Below, one piece after another: positions 9,975-18,950 of a stretch of 64,000 nt of DNA. Under the pieces are notes generated by a model. That model did not search any database. It saw only the letters and a list, made by a program, of their open reading frames with translations, and was not told the origin of the DNA. This DNA is from Microbacterium sp. zg-Y818 (lineage in GTDB: Bacteria; Actinomycetota; Actinomycetes; Actinomycetales; Microbacteriaceae): positions 682,001 to 746,000 of the forward strand of contig NZ_CP126741.1 of NCBI RefSeq assembly GCF_030246905.1, in the 5' to 3' direction. Positions within the stretch are counted from its first letter, which is position 1, and every line of letters starts with the position of its first letter. Made by a program: the position numbers and the translations under genes.

Positions 9975-10766
9975 GTGACTAGTGCGACCGTCGGTACTCC
10001 CGGTTCTCCGCGGCGCTACCTGCACTCCCTCTGGCTGCTGACCGCCCGCGATCTGAAGGTGCGCTACGCCACCAGCGCGCTGGGCTACCTCTGGTCGGTC
10101 CTCGATCCGCTCGTCATGAGCGGCATCTACTGGTTCGTCTTCACGCAGATCTTCAACCGCGGCGTCGGTGAGAACCCGTACATCGTGTTCCTCATCACGG
10201 CGCTGCTGCCCTGGGTGTGGTTCAACGCCGCGGTGAGCGACTTCACCCGCGCGTTCAACAAGGATGCGCGGCTGGTGCGTTCCACCGCCATCCCGCGGTC
10301 GATCTGGGTCAACCGCATCGTGCTGAGCAAGGGAATCGAGTTCCTCTGCTCGTTGCCGGTGCTCATCGGGTTCGCGGTGTTCGCCGGTGCCCAGGTCGGC
10401 TGGGGACTGCTGTGGTTCCCGCTGGCGGTGCTGCTGCAGGCGATGCTTCTCGTCGGGCTGGGCCTCATCATCGCGCCGCTGTGCGTGCTGTGGGCGGACC
10501 TGGAGCGGACCACGCGACTGGTGTTGCGGGCGCTCTTCTACGCGTCGCCGGTGATCTACGGCGTGAAGGATCTTCCCGGCGCGTTCGCCGACCTCGCCGT
10601 GATCAACCCGCTCGCGGGCATCTTCACGCTGTATCGAGCCGGCTTCTTCCCCGACCAGTGGGATACGGCCGCGGTCATGGGATCGGTGATCGTCAGCGTG
10701 CTGGTGCTGGCGGTGGGGGTGCTGGTGTTCCGCCGGCTTGAGCCTGCCGTGCTGAAGGAGTTGTGA
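9975..10766 (+). CDS. ABC-2 type polysaccharide export permease (Wzm/TagG-like)
   Basis: This 263-residue, about six-helix membrane protein contains the ARDLKVRYATSALGYLWSVLDPL segment typical of Wzm, RfbA and TagG permeases, and a C-terminal PLAGIFTLYRAGFF. It should form the channel through which the ATPase encoded next exports a lipid-linked polymer. The GTG start at 9975 has a TAGGAT box at 9962-9967 just 7 nt upstream, so a leaderless promoter may serve the transporter pair. Its stop overlaps the ATPase start. Mycobacterial galactan export uses a similar permease next to GlfT1, which fits the Glf and GlfT-like genes here. Confidence 0.88.
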   Translation: MTSATVGTPGSPRRYLHSLWLLTARDLKVRYATSALGYLWSVLDPLVMSGIYWFVFTQIFNRGVGENPYIVFLITALLPWVWFNAAVSDFTRAFNKDARLVRSTAIPRSIWVNRIVLSKGIEFLCSLPVLIGFAVFAGAQVGWGLLWFPLAVLLQAMLLVGLGLIIAPLCVLWADLERTTRLVLRALFYASPVIYGVKDLPGAFADLAVINPLAGIFTLYRAGFFPDQWDTAAVMGSVIVSVLVLAVGVLVFRRLEPAVLKEL

Positions 10767-11515
10767 TGGATTCGGACTGGGCGATCGAGGCCACCGATCT
10801 CGGGGTGCGCTTCCGCCGTGGCCGGCGCGGTGGTCGCAACCTCAAGGACCTGTTCGGGGGAGCATCGCGGCGTGTCCGTGCCGATGAGTTCTGGGCGCTG
10901 CGCGACGTGTCGTTCCGGGTGCGTCCGGGCGAGGCGATCGGGGTGGTCGGCCGCAACGGGCAGGGGAAATCGACACTGCTCAAGCTGGTAGCGGGGGTGC
11001 TGCTGCCCGACGTGGGCCAGGTCGTCGTGCACGGGGGAGTGGCGCCGCTCATCGAGATCACCGGCGGATTCGTGGGCGATTTGACCGTGCGGGAGAACGT
11101 CCGCCTGACCTCCGGCCTTCACGGCATGACGCGGGCGGAGATCAACCGCAGGTTCGACGGGATCATCGCCTTCGCCGAACTCGAAGATTTCGTGGACACC
11201 CCGTACAAACACCTCTCCAGCGGCATGAAGGTGCGCCTGGCGTTCGCGGTCGTGTCGCAGCTGGAGGAGCCCATCCTGCTGGTGGACGAGGTGCTCGCCG
11301 TCGGCGACAAGGCCTTCCGCGAGAAGTGCTACCGGCGCATCGACGAACTGCTCGCCAGCGGCCGCACCCTCTTCTTCGTCAGCCACAATGAGCGCGACCT
11401 GCGCCGCTTCTGCACCCGCGGCCTTTACCTCGACCGAGGGCAGCTGGTCATGGACGCGCCCATCGAGGACGTGCTCGCCCGCTACGACGAGGACTACGGA
11501 ACGCCGAAGCGCTGA
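10766..11515 (+). CDS. ABC polysaccharide export ATPase (Wzt/TagH-like)
   Basis: The 249-residue ATPase has Walker A GRNGQGKST near residue 60, signature LSSGMKVRLAF near residue 150, Walker B ILLVDEVLAVGD near residue 170 and switch His in FFVSHN. It lacks the extra C-terminal carbohydrate-binding domain of long Wzt proteins, so it resembles the short TagH/RfbE or mycobacterial galactan-exporter type. ATG 10766 was chosen over GTG 10763 because GAAGGAG is then 5 nt upstream. It couples to the permease by stop/start overlap. Substrate recognition probably lies in the permease, which is inference from the missing domain. Confidence 0.9.
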   Translation: MDSDWAIEATDLGVRFRRGRRGGRNLKDLFGGASRRVRADEFWALRDVSFRVRPGEAIGVVGRNGQGKSTLLKLVAGVLLPDVGQVVVHGGVAPLIEITGGFVGDLTVRENVRLTSGLHGMTRAEINRRFDGIIAFAELEDFVDTPYKHLSSGMKVRLAFAVVSQLEEPILLVDEVLAVGDKAFREKCYRRIDELLASGRTLFFVSHNERDLRRFCTRGLYLDRGQLVMDAPIEDVLARYDEDYGTPKR

Positions 11516-11518
11516 CGG

Positions 11519-13426
11519 TCATCCGGCCCGGAAGACCTCGCGCCACGACTGCTCGCTCGTGATCTCGGCGAGTGCGCTGCGATACTGCGCCGACAGTCGC
11601 GGCCACTCGCGCCGCAGCCGCCGGTGGAGCCGGACAGTGTCCACGAGCATGCGACGGTACTTCGCCCGATCCCGGGTGTAGATGTTCTTCCCTGACCCGT
11701 CGGCGGCGCTGACCAGGGCGCTGTCGTAGCGGGGAAGCCGCCACCAATGGGCGTCGTTCTTGCCGAACTCCACCTCGGGCATCGTCAGATTCTCGGGGCG
11801 CGGTGCGTGCAGCCAGTGTGCGACCAGCGTCGACGCCGTGAACAGTCGGAGGCGCCAACCGGTGGGGCTGTCGAAGTCGTGCCGGCGTGTCCAGCGGAAG
11901 ACCTGCCGGCCGCGCCGGGAGCGCAGCGGGACGCCCTCATCCTTGTGGACCACGGTCTCGGGGAACGCCGACGCCAGGGCTCGGGCCTCCGGCATCGCGG
12001 TGGCAAGCGTCCGGGTCATGTGGGCCGGGCCGGAGAGCACGTCGCGCAGGGCTTTGTGTCTCAGTGCCACGGGGTAGTACTGCATCATCATCAGGTGCTT
12101 CAGGTCCACGCGCCGGCTGTGGCGCGGAAGCGTGCCGCCGTGCGGCGCGTGCGAGTGTAGCAAGCCCGCGACGATGCGGTTGCGTGCGTGGAAGTACGCC
12201 TGCCAGTCGATCGAGTCGTCCTTGCCGACCCACGACACGTGCCAGAGCGCGGCCCCCGGCAGCGACACGGTCGGGTAGCCGGCGTCCCGTGCCCGCAGGC
12301 AGAACTCCGCATCGTCCCATTTGATGAACGCGGGAAGCGACAGCCCGACCTCACGGATGACCTCGACCGGGATGAGGCACATCCACCAGCCGTTGTAGTC
12401 GGCATCCAGACGCATATGCAGCGTCGGGGACTGACGGAGGTTGGCCACCGAGAAGTCGTGCGGCATGCGCTCCTGGTAGAGCGTGCGCCACATGAACGGC
12501 TCGTCGTCGACGACCTCCGCCCACGCGTGCAGCTTGGCGCGGTCGAGCAGATCGAACATGTGCGCGCCCACGATCGTCGGCGTCGACGCGAAGCGGCCGA
12601 ACACGATCGACCGGCGGAGAGACTCCGGTTCGATGCGAACGTCGTCGTCGAGCAGCTGCACGAAGTCGCTTTCCGGGCGCTCGAGGGTCTCGATCATCGC
12701 GCGCGCGAATCCGCCCGATCCGCCGAGGTTGGGCTGACGGATCACCTGCAGGGTGTCCCCGAGATCGCTTGCGACCTGGTCGTAGCCCTCCTCGTCGGCG
12801 ACCAGCTGCGTACCCTGGTCGACGAGGAAGACGCGGTCGACGAGGTCCAGGAGATCCACGGACTCGGAGAGGTCGCGCAGCGTGGCCACGCAGTAGTCGG
12901 GCTTGTTGTAGGTGGTGATGCCTATGGATGCTCGGCCGTTGCGGACCGGCTCCTGCTCGGTGGACCAGTCGGCCCCCTCGAACACGGCATCGGTCTCGTC
13001 GGCGGCGATGTCGAACCAGATCCAGCCGCCGTCGCTGTACTGATCCAGTCGCAGCGCGAACTGCGTGGTCGAGGCGCCCGTGACCTCTCGGGTCTCGATG
13101 CGCTGTCGTACCCCGGTGCCGTTGGATCGGTAGACCAGGATGGTCGCGGGGCCGTCGGTGCGCACGGTCAGCGTCACGTCGCGCACTGCGGTCCAGTGCT
13201 GCCAGTACGAGGCCGGGAAGGCGTTGAAGTAGGTTCCGAACGACACGCGGCGGCCGGCGACGATGCGGGCCCGGTGGCGCCCCAGAATGTTGCCGAGCTG
13301 TGCGACGGACGTCACCCGCACGGGCTCCTCATCGATCGACGTCCAGGTCTCGGGGTCGATGTAGAGGGGGAGCAGGTCGGGGTCCCGGTCCAACGGCAGG
13401 ACGGCGGTCTGGAGCACGTGCGCCAC
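11519..13426 (-). CDS. Galactofuranosyltransferase, GlfT2-like polymerase
   Basis: The 635-residue protein matches mycobacterial GlfT2 (637 residues, from memory) in length and motif order. A beta-rich N-terminal domain (SFGTYFNAFPASYWQHW near residue 62) is followed by a GT-A domain with GITTYNKPDYCVATL near 169, QLLDDDVRIEPES (DDD at 260-262), WWMC at 347-350, WDDAEF (Asp371-Asp372) and WHVSW (His396). The positions of Asp372 and His396 agree with the catalytic base and metal ligand reported for GlfT2. It should add galactofuranose repeatedly to a lipid-linked acceptor. The GTG start at 13426 has AGGAGG 6 nt upstream. It follows the GlfT1-like gene in one operon and converges on the exporter genes. 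Confidence 0.88.
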   Translation of the reverse strand: MAHVLQTAVLPLDRDPDLLPLYIDPETWTSIDEEPVRVTSVAQLGNILGRHRARIVAGRRVSFGTYFNAFPASYWQHWTAVRDVTLTVRTDGPATILVYRSNGTGVRQRIETREVTGASTTQFALRLDQYSDGGWIWFDIAADETDAVFEGADWSTEQEPVRNGRASIGITTYNKPDYCVATLRDLSESVDLLDLVDRVFLVDQGTQLVADEEGYDQVASDLGDTLQVIRQPNLGGSGGFARAMIETLERPESDFVQLLDDDVRIEPESLRRSIVFGRFASTPTIVGAHMFDLLDRAKLHAWAEVVDDEPFMWRTLYQERMPHDFSVANLRQSPTLHMRLDADYNGWWMCLIPVEVIREVGLSLPAFIKWDDAEFCLRARDAGYPTVSLPGAALWHVSWVGKDDSIDWQAYFHARNRIVAGLLHSHAPHGGTLPRHSRRVDLKHLMMMQYYPVALRHKALRDVLSGPAHMTRTLATAMPEARALASAFPETVVHKDEGVPLRSRRGRQVFRWTRRHDFDSPTGWRLRLFTASTLVAHWLHAPRPENLTMPEVEFGKNDAHWWRLPRYDSALVSAADGSGKNIYTRDRAKYRRMLVDTVRLHRRLRREWPRLSAQYRSALAEITSEQSWREVFRAG

Positions 13427-13443
13427 GAGGGGCCTCCTGAGGG

Positions 13444-14439
13444 TCAGTGGTTGGTCGGAGCGGAGACGGTCAGCGGCGGCATGGGCTCCCAAGCGGCATC
13501 CTTGGCGATCTTGCGCCCGTCGCGGATGCCGCGGAAGAGGTTCGACGTTCCCCGCACGGTGCGCTCGACGAACAGCAGCCTGATGAGTTCCTTGCCGAAG
13601 GTCAGCGCCGTGCCGAGTCCGAAGAGCACCGGGTTGTAGACACCGAGCCTGCGGTAGTACTGCTTCATGTGCCCGCGGTTGCGCATGATGTAGTAGCGGT
13701 ACGCGTTGCTCGACGCGTTCATGTGGCGGATGCCCATGTCCCACTGCTTGATCTCGCGGGTGCGGCGCAGCACGAACTCGTTCACGATGACGGCGGTGGT
13801 CTTGCGCGAGGCGAGCCAGCCGTACATCTGGTCGTCCCAGTAGATGAAGAACCGGGGATCGGGCAGACCGATCTGCGCGACGATGTCGCGGTGGATGAAC
13901 ATCCCCTCGAAGCAGCCGGAGTTCATCTCCTTGTACCCCGACTCGTCGAAGCCCGCCGGCGCGAAGGGGATTGGGATCGCCAGCGGCTCTGCGATGCGGT
14001 ACTGCCAGTAGAACTCGCTGCCGTCGTAGTCGTAGCGTCGCCCCTGGATGGACTTGAACCGCGGTGCCCAGGCGCCCATGCGGGCGAGGCCGTCGGGCAT
14101 GACCTCGACGTCGTCGTCCATGAGCCAGATCCACGTCGACCCCAGCTCGTACGCGATGCGCATACCCTCGCTGAACCCGCCGGAGCCGCCGGTGTTGGTC
14201 TCCATTCGGCGGTAGACGATCTCGGTGCCGATGCGGTCGCGGAAGGACTCGACCACCTCGGTCGTGTCGTCGGTGGAGGCGTTGTCGACGATGACGAGGT
14301 GCCCGGGCTTGGGGTCCATCGTCGTGATGCTCTCCAGCAGCCGGGTCAGCAGGCCCGAGCGGTTGTACGTGACGACGACGATCGTCGCCGTCGCGGGGTC
14401 GAAGAGCGCGGAGGCGGAGGCGTCGGAAGCGGAGGGCAT
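13444..14439 (-). CDS. GT2 galactofuranosyltransferase-like (GlfT1-like initiator)
   Basis: The 331-residue protein starts TIVVVTYNRSGLLTRLLESI and has VIVDNASTDDT near residue 50, NTGGSGGFSEGM near 82, WLMDDDVEVMPDG (DDD at 108-110) and FFIYWDDQMYGWL near 190. The GSGGF and DDD pattern is shared with the neighbouring GlfT2-like protein and fits GlfT1-type enzymes that add the first galactofuranose residues. The ATG at 14439 follows a TAGGAT box at 14449-14454, 9 nt away. The GlfT2-like start lies 17 bp downstream of its stop, so the two form an operon. A general GT2 role is certain; the GlfT1 role is inferred from pairing. Confidence 0.8.
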   Translation of the reverse strand: MPSASDASASALFDPATATIVVVTYNRSGLLTRLLESITTMDPKPGHLVIVDNASTDDTTEVVESFRDRIGTEIVYRRMETNTGGSGGFSEGMRIAYELGSTWIWLMDDDVEVMPDGLARMGAWAPRFKSIQGRRYDYDGSEFYWQYRIAEPLAIPIPFAPAGFDESGYKEMNSGCFEGMFIHRDIVAQIGLPDPRFFIYWDDQMYGWLASRKTTAVIVNEFVLRRTREIKQWDMGIRHMNASSNAYRYYIMRNRGHMKQYYRRLGVYNPVLFGLGTALTFGKELIRLLFVERTVRGTSNLFRGIRDGRKIAKDAAWEPMPPLTVSAPTNH

Positions 14440-14451
14440 GGCGCCTCGATC

Positions 14452-15801
14452 CTACCCCGCCCCGCCCAGGGAACCCCTCGTGAGGCCCGTCGCCGGTGGC
14501 AGGTCCGACCCCTGCGAGGCCTCGTCGATACGCTCCCGCCATGACCGGGACTGGCCGGCGCGCACCGCGCACAGCACGAGCATGAGCCAGCCGTAGCCGG
14601 CCAGGGTGAAGCTCTCGAAGACCGACTCGACCAGCAGCGCCACGAGGATGAGCGGCGTCCACGCGTAGAGGATCGACCGGCGTTCGCTGGCGACGAGCCA
14701 CGCCCGCACGAATGCCAGGCCGGCGAACACGCCGAAGAGCACGAGCCCCACCCAGCCGACCTGCAGCAGCACGTCGAAGTAGGCACTGAGCGCTGAGCGG
14801 TGGGAGTCGCGCAGGATGTAGTTGATCGTGCCGAACGGGAACTCATCGGTCCAGGTGCCGCTCCATCCCCAGCCCTGAACGGGCCGTGCGCGCACGAACA
14901 CGACGATCTGCGCCCACAGGTCCGCGCGGGTGGAGAAATCCCGCGCTGCGCCGATCCACGCGATGATCGAATGCCGAGCCAGGTACGCCACGGCGATCCC
15001 CACGACCAGCGCGCCGCCGAAGAGCCACTGCACCGAGCGGCGGTGGTCGCTGCGGGTGCGCCGCACGAGGGCCAGCGCCCCGGTCGCGGTGGCCACGGCA
15101 AGGGCCAGCACCAGAACGGTGGGGGAGTCCGAGAGCGCGGCGAGCGAGCCGGCGAGCACCGCGGAGTAGAGCGACACTCCCGGGCGCACCGACATCGCGC
15201 GGTACTCCACGAGAAAGGTGATGAGCGCAAGCACCGCGACGAACCCGAGCGAATTGCGGGTGCCGAAGATGCCCTGGACGGGACCGAGCATGGCGATGTT
15301 GCCGTCGATCCCGAGGAAGCGCAGCGGCAGGTCGAGAAGGATGCCGGAGAGGATCTCGAGCCCGAGTGACACGGTGAGCAGCACCCGCATGACGTCGCCG
15401 AGCGCGCGGGCGGTCTGCAGCGTGTCGCGCACGTGCCCGATGACGACGGCGATGAAGGCGAGCCCCGACAACCCCAGCCAGCCGGCGATCGTGCCCGCGG
15501 CATCCTGACTCCAGCTGACGCTCGCCAGGAGCCATCCCAGGAACACCAGCAGGGTCGTGGGGACGAGCCTCAGGGCTGAGATCTCGCGGCGGCGCGCGGT
15601 GAGGATCGCCGCACCCACGACGCACAGTCCCGCGACGATCGTGACGTAGGTGACGCGGCCGGCCACACGCTCGATGAGGTACCCGGCGAAGACGGCGCCG
15701 AGCGCGGCGTGCGTGAAGGCGCTGGCCATCGCCGCAGACGACAGCAGCGCCACCAGACCGTGGCCTCGGCCACGGTCGCCCGCCCGCACCACGCCGGTCA
15801 C
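14452..15801 (-). CDS. O-antigen ligase/polymerase-like membrane protein (second of a tandem pair)
   Basis: The 449-residue polytopic protein has about 11 membrane segments and a large extracytoplasmic loop with RADLWAQIVVFVRARPVQGWGWSGTW followed by DSHRSALSAYFDVLLQVG. This is the Wzy_C/WaaL pattern (R...W...P..G.G...H....D...Q.G). Such proteins ligate or polymerise lipid-linked glycans outside the membrane. GTG 15801 was chosen because it gives a 4-bp GTGA overlap with the upstream gene and includes the whole first membrane helix. ATG 15729 would cut into that helix. Whether it joins galactan, teichoic-type polymer or another glycan to the wall is unknown. Confidence 0.72.
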   Translation of the reverse strand: MTGVVRAGDRGRGHGLVALLSSAAMASAFTHAALGAVFAGYLIERVAGRVTYVTIVAGLCVVGAAILTARRREISALRLVPTTLLVFLGWLLASVSWSQDAAGTIAGWLGLSGLAFIAVVIGHVRDTLQTARALGDVMRVLLTVSLGLEILSGILLDLPLRFLGIDGNIAMLGPVQGIFGTRNSLGFVAVLALITFLVEYRAMSVRPGVSLYSAVLAGSLAALSDSPTVLVLALAVATATGALALVRRTRSDHRRSVQWLFGGALVVGIAVAYLARHSIIAWIGAARDFSTRADLWAQIVVFVRARPVQGWGWSGTWTDEFPFGTINYILRDSHRSALSAYFDVLLQVGWVGLVLFGVFAGLAFVRAWLVASERRSILYAWTPLILVALLVESVFESFTLAGYGWLMLVLCAVRAGQSRSWRERIDEASQGSDLPPATGLTRGSLGGAG

Positions 15802-17201
15802 TCCGCCCGCTGGGGCAGCTCGCCGCGCTCGAGCGCGAGGGTCTGCTCGGCCGGGCCGACCCCGACCAGCGGCGCCTGCTTGATCTTGAACGCGAACATC
15901 ACCACCGCGAGCCAACCCCACAGCAGCAGCGGTCCGGACTCGGCGAGCCCCTGCACGAGCAGCACCGCCCCCGTCAGCGTCGGCAGCAGCGTCAGCGGCG
16001 AGTACGGCCGGTCGGCACGCAGGTCCCACCGGGGGCGGTCGACGGCGAAGAACCACGAGCGCCAGATGAACGCGAGGTAGGTGGTCGCCATGAGCACGAC
16101 GCCCACGATGCCCAGCTGCAGGTAGACGTCGAGCCACATGTTGTGCGCCTGCATCACCGTCTCGCCGTGGTCGACGATCCAGCCGTCGAACGCAGGCTCC
16201 CACGGCAGCCACGGGGTGGCGAAGCCCCACCCGGCCACGGGCCTCTCGGACGCCCTGGCGAGCACGGCATTCCAGATCGTCTCGCGGCCGGTGAGGTCGC
16301 TGGAGCGGCCGAGCAGGGAGAAGACGCGGTCGCGCAGAAGCCACGCCGCCGTGAGTCCGCCCAGGGCCACCGCCGCATACACGATGTAGTAGCGCGTGCG
16401 CTCGCCCGGTCGCCGGGTGGTGCGCATCAGCAGCACCGTGACGAGGACCACGAGCACCAGGGCTGCGGCCACGTACGCGGTGGCCGACCCGGCGCGGACG
16501 AAGAGGAACAGCGCCGCGGCCATCCATCCGAGCAGCAGGGGGCGGTGGGGTGCGCGGGCGGCATAGCGGATCGCGAACACGATGAGGGCGAACAGCGCCG
16601 CGTACGCGAGCAGGTTGGCGTTGCCGAAGATCCCCTGGATACGTCCGCCGTCGAAGAGGTTGTCGCGGGACCAGTACACGATGGGGTCGGGCGCCGGTCG
16701 CTCGGGCACGATGAAGCGCGGCAGCAAGGGGCCGCCGACGAACACCGACACCCACAGCTCGAACAGCAGCGAGAGGGCCACGACCCACTTGCACGCCGAC
16801 GCGACGGCGCGCACCAGCTCCTGCCAGGTGAGGGTCGCCGCGACGAACAGGCCCTGGAATGTGGTGACCAGCAGCAGCGCGACGGTCAGCAGGGTCGTCG
16901 CCGGCCACTGGGTCCACAGCAGCGAGGCGGTGGCGAAGGCGACGTAGGCCAGGACGAACCACGGGAGGCGCCGCCACTGCACGGGAGGACGCGTCGCGAG
17001 CCAGATGACCGCCGACACGAGGGCCGACCCCACCCCGATCAGCGCGGCGCCGAGCTCGCCGACTGCCAGCACCCACGCCGTGCCCGTGATGGTGGTGAAC
17101 AGCACGATCACGCACCACGCGCGCAGCAGCAGCACCCCGGTGCGCTCGCGCGGCGGCGCGGCCGGCGGCGCCGAGACCGGATGCTGGGTGTGGACGGCCA
17201 T
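15798..17201 (-). CDS. O-antigen ligase/polymerase-like membrane protein (first of a tandem pair)
   Basis: The 467-residue protein has about 11 membrane segments. It carries GIFGNANLLAYAALFALIVF, also found as GIFGTRNSLGFVAVLALITF in its partner, and the catalytic-loop pattern RETIWNAVLARASERPVAGWGF followed by QAHNMWLDVYLQLG. These place it in the WaaL/Wzy family. A TAGCCT box 9 nt before ATG 17201 may be the promoter of this pair. The two genes look like an ancient duplication, as both have the same topology and loop motif. One may polymerise and the other ligate, which is inference from their co-occurrence. Confidence 0.75.
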   Translation of the reverse strand: MAVHTQHPVSAPPAAPPRERTGVLLLRAWCVIVLFTTITGTAWVLAVGELGAALIGVGSALVSAVIWLATRPPVQWRRLPWFVLAYVAFATASLLWTQWPATTLLTVALLLVTTFQGLFVAATLTWQELVRAVASACKWVVALSLLFELWVSVFVGGPLLPRFIVPERPAPDPIVYWSRDNLFDGGRIQGIFGNANLLAYAALFALIVFAIRYAARAPHRPLLLGWMAAALFLFVRAGSATAYVAAALVLVVLVTVLLMRTTRRPGERTRYYIVYAAVALGGLTAAWLLRDRVFSLLGRSSDLTGRETIWNAVLARASERPVAGWGFATPWLPWEPAFDGWIVDHGETVMQAHNMWLDVYLQLGIVGVVLMATTYLAFIWRSWFFAVDRPRWDLRADRPYSPLTLLPTLTGAVLLVQGLAESGPLLLWGWLAVVMFAFKIKQAPLVGVGPAEQTLALERGELPQRAE

Positions 17202-17264
17202 GGTGTGTTCAGGCTACCGCCCGCCCCTGCGCGTGCAGGGCGGCCGCCCGCCTAGGCTGGGAGC

Positions 17265-18401
17265 GTGCTGGTCCCTCTCTTCAATACCCCGCGCGACTAC
17301 GCCTGGGGTTCGACGACGCTGCTGGCCGAACTCACCGGGCGGACGCCTTCCGGCGCACCCGAGGCAGAGATCTGGTTCGGCGACCACCCCGGCGATCCGA
17401 GTGTCGTCGGCGACGGCTCCGGCGCCACATTGGACGTCTGGCTGCGCCGGCGCGGTGAGCCGCCGTTGCCGTTCCTCATGAAGCTTCTGGCCGCGGGGTC
17501 TTCCCTGTCGATCCAGGCCCACCCGTCCAAGGAGCAGGCCGAGGCCGGGTTCGCCCGTGAGGAGGCGGCCGGCATCGCCCGCGACGCCGCAGAGCGCACC
17601 TACCGTGACGACAACCACAAGCCCGAGATCATCGTCGCCGTCAGCGACGTCTTCCGTGCGCTGGTGGGGCTGCGGCCCCTTGCCGCCACCCGTCGTCTCG
17701 TCGCCGCGCTCGGCGACGGGCTCGGCCCGTCGGCGCTCGCTTCGCACCTGCAGGGCGACGACGAGGCGGCGGCGCTGCGCGCGACCCTCGAGTGGCTCCT
17801 CTCGGGGCAGGCGCAGGTCGAGGTCGACGGGGTGATCGAGGCGGTGGGCAGCGCCTCCGACCCGGAGTTCGCCGCCGAGTTCGCCCTGCTCCGCACCATC
17901 GCCGCGGACTTCCCGGGGGACCCGGGTGTCGTGGTGGCGCTGCTGATGAACCTCGTCGAGCTGCGCCGCGGCGAAGCGCTCTTCGCGCCGGCGGGCGTGC
18001 TGCACGCCTACCAGGACGGTCTGGGCGTCGAGCTCATGGCCGCCAGTGACAACGTGCTGCGTGGCGGACTCACCCCCAAGCACATCGACGTGCCCGAGCT
18101 GCTGCGCATCGTCGACACCACGCCGGCGCCGGCGCCGGTCGTGATCCCCGAGGACGGTGTGTTCGACGTGGGCATGCCCGACTTCGCGCTCACCCACGTC
18201 GTCGTCGACGGTGAGGCGACTGCGACCGTGACGGGACCGGCTGTCGCGCTGGCGGTCCGCGGCCCGGTGTCCGTCAGGGGCAGCCGGTCGGCCGCGGTCG
18301 GGCTGGTCGCCGGCACCGCCGTCTTCGCCGACGCTGAGGAGGGTGTGCTGACCTTCAGCGGAGCCGGCGAGGTCTTCCTCGCCCAGCCCGGCGCCCACTG
18401 A
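17265..18401 (+). CDS. manA: Mannose-6-phosphate isomerase
   Basis: This zinc enzyme interconverts fructose-6-phosphate and mannose-6-phosphate, feeding GDP-mannose for glycans. The 378-residue product has NTPRDYAWGSTTLLAELTG at the start, FLMKLLAAGSSLSIQAHPSKEQAEAGF near residue 68 (Gln-x-His zinc ligands), YRDDNHKPEIIVAVSDV near 112 (DDNHKPE active-site motif) and PAGVLHAYQDGLGVELMAASDNVLRGG near 245. The GTG start at 17265 lies 6 nt after a TAGGCT box (17253-17258), consistent with leaderless translation. The usual partner phosphomannomutase gene manB is not in this window. Confidence 0.95.
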   Translation: MLVPLFNTPRDYAWGSTTLLAELTGRTPSGAPEAEIWFGDHPGDPSVVGDGSGATLDVWLRRRGEPPLPFLMKLLAAGSSLSIQAHPSKEQAEAGFAREEAAGIARDAAERTYRDDNHKPEIIVAVSDVFRALVGLRPLAATRRLVAALGDGLGPSALASHLQGDDEAAALRATLEWLLSGQAQVEVDGVIEAVGSASDPEFAAEFALLRTIAADFPGDPGVVVALLMNLVELRRGEALFAPAGVLHAYQDGLGVELMAASDNVLRGGLTPKHIDVPELLRIVDTTPAPAPVVIPEDGVFDVGMPDFALTHVVVDGEATATVTGPAVALAVRGPVSVRGSRSAAVGLVAGTAVFADAEEGVLTFSGAGEVFLAQPGAH

Positions 18402-18482
18402 ACGCCCCCAAAAAATCTTCGCGACACGCCGAAGACACGCCGTAAAGGTTGAACTGGCGGTTGAGGGTTTACGATCTGCGAC

Positions 18483-18534
18483 TTGACCGCGGCGAATCAC
18501 ACCGGTGTAATTAGGCAAGCGCACGCATCGTGCG
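18483..18534 (+). promoter_or_regulatory. whiB2 promoter with nearby inverted repeat
   Basis: TTGACC (18483-18488) and TGTAAT (18506-18511) are separated by exactly 17 bp, a good housekeeping sigma promoter. A 6-bp inverted repeat CGCACG-CAT-CGTGCG (18520-18534) sits just downstream of the -10 box, near the expected transcription start, and could be an operator. WhiA- or MtrA-type control is possible but was not matched to a known box. Confidence 0.55.
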
Positions 18535-18559
18535 TACATCGGTCAGGGCGGGAGACGAG

Positions 18560-18883
18560 ATGACTGGTTCGCAGTATCGCTCGGGTGTTCCCGACAATTG
18601 GTTCGTAGACCCTGTGCAGCTCGGTGTTCCCGGTGTGCGCCGCCCCGTCCAGGACGACGACGGCACCCTCGCCTGGCAGAGCGACGCGCTGTGCTCCCAG
18701 ACCGACCCCGAGGCGTTCTTCCCCGAGAAGGGCGGATCGACCCGCGACGCCAAGCGCGTCTGCGCCTCGTGCGACGTGCGCACCGAGTGCCTCGAGTATG
18801 CGCTGCGCAACGACGAGCGCTTCGGCATCTGGGGCGGACTCAGCGAGCGCGAGCGGCGCAAGCTCAAGCGCCAGGCTTCCTGA
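18560..18883 (+). CDS. whiB2: WhiB-family iron-sulfur regulator, WhiB2/WhmD-like
   Basis: The 107-residue protein has the four cluster-binding cysteines at positions 45, 68, 71 and 77 (C-x22-C-x2-C-x5-C), the GIWGG turn at 89-93 and a basic ERRKLKRQ tail for DNA or sigma-factor contact. The 44-residue N-terminal extension and the location beside manA and DUF3499 match mycobacterial WhiB2/WhmD, a cell-division/septation regulator. ATG 18560 was chosen because GGGAG lies about 6 nt upstream and the upstream in-frame start lacks one. It has its own promoter with a leader of about 40 nt. Confidence 0.9.
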   Translation: MTGSQYRSGVPDNWFVDPVQLGVPGVRRPVQDDDGTLAWQSDALCSQTDPEAFFPEKGGSTRDAKRVCASCDVRTECLEYALRNDERFGIWGGLSERERRKLKRQAS

Positions 18884-18950
18884 CCTGATCGGCGCGACCC
18901 GCGCGCGGCGGCGCGGCATGCGACGTTCGCGCGCTTAGGCTGTCTGCGTC

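Noticed and set aside
13427..14701. Minus-strand extension of the GlfT2-like gene up to 14701
   Set aside because: The extra 425 codons overlap the GlfT1-like gene in another frame and are Arg/His/Pro-rich. The true start with AGGAGG is at 13426.
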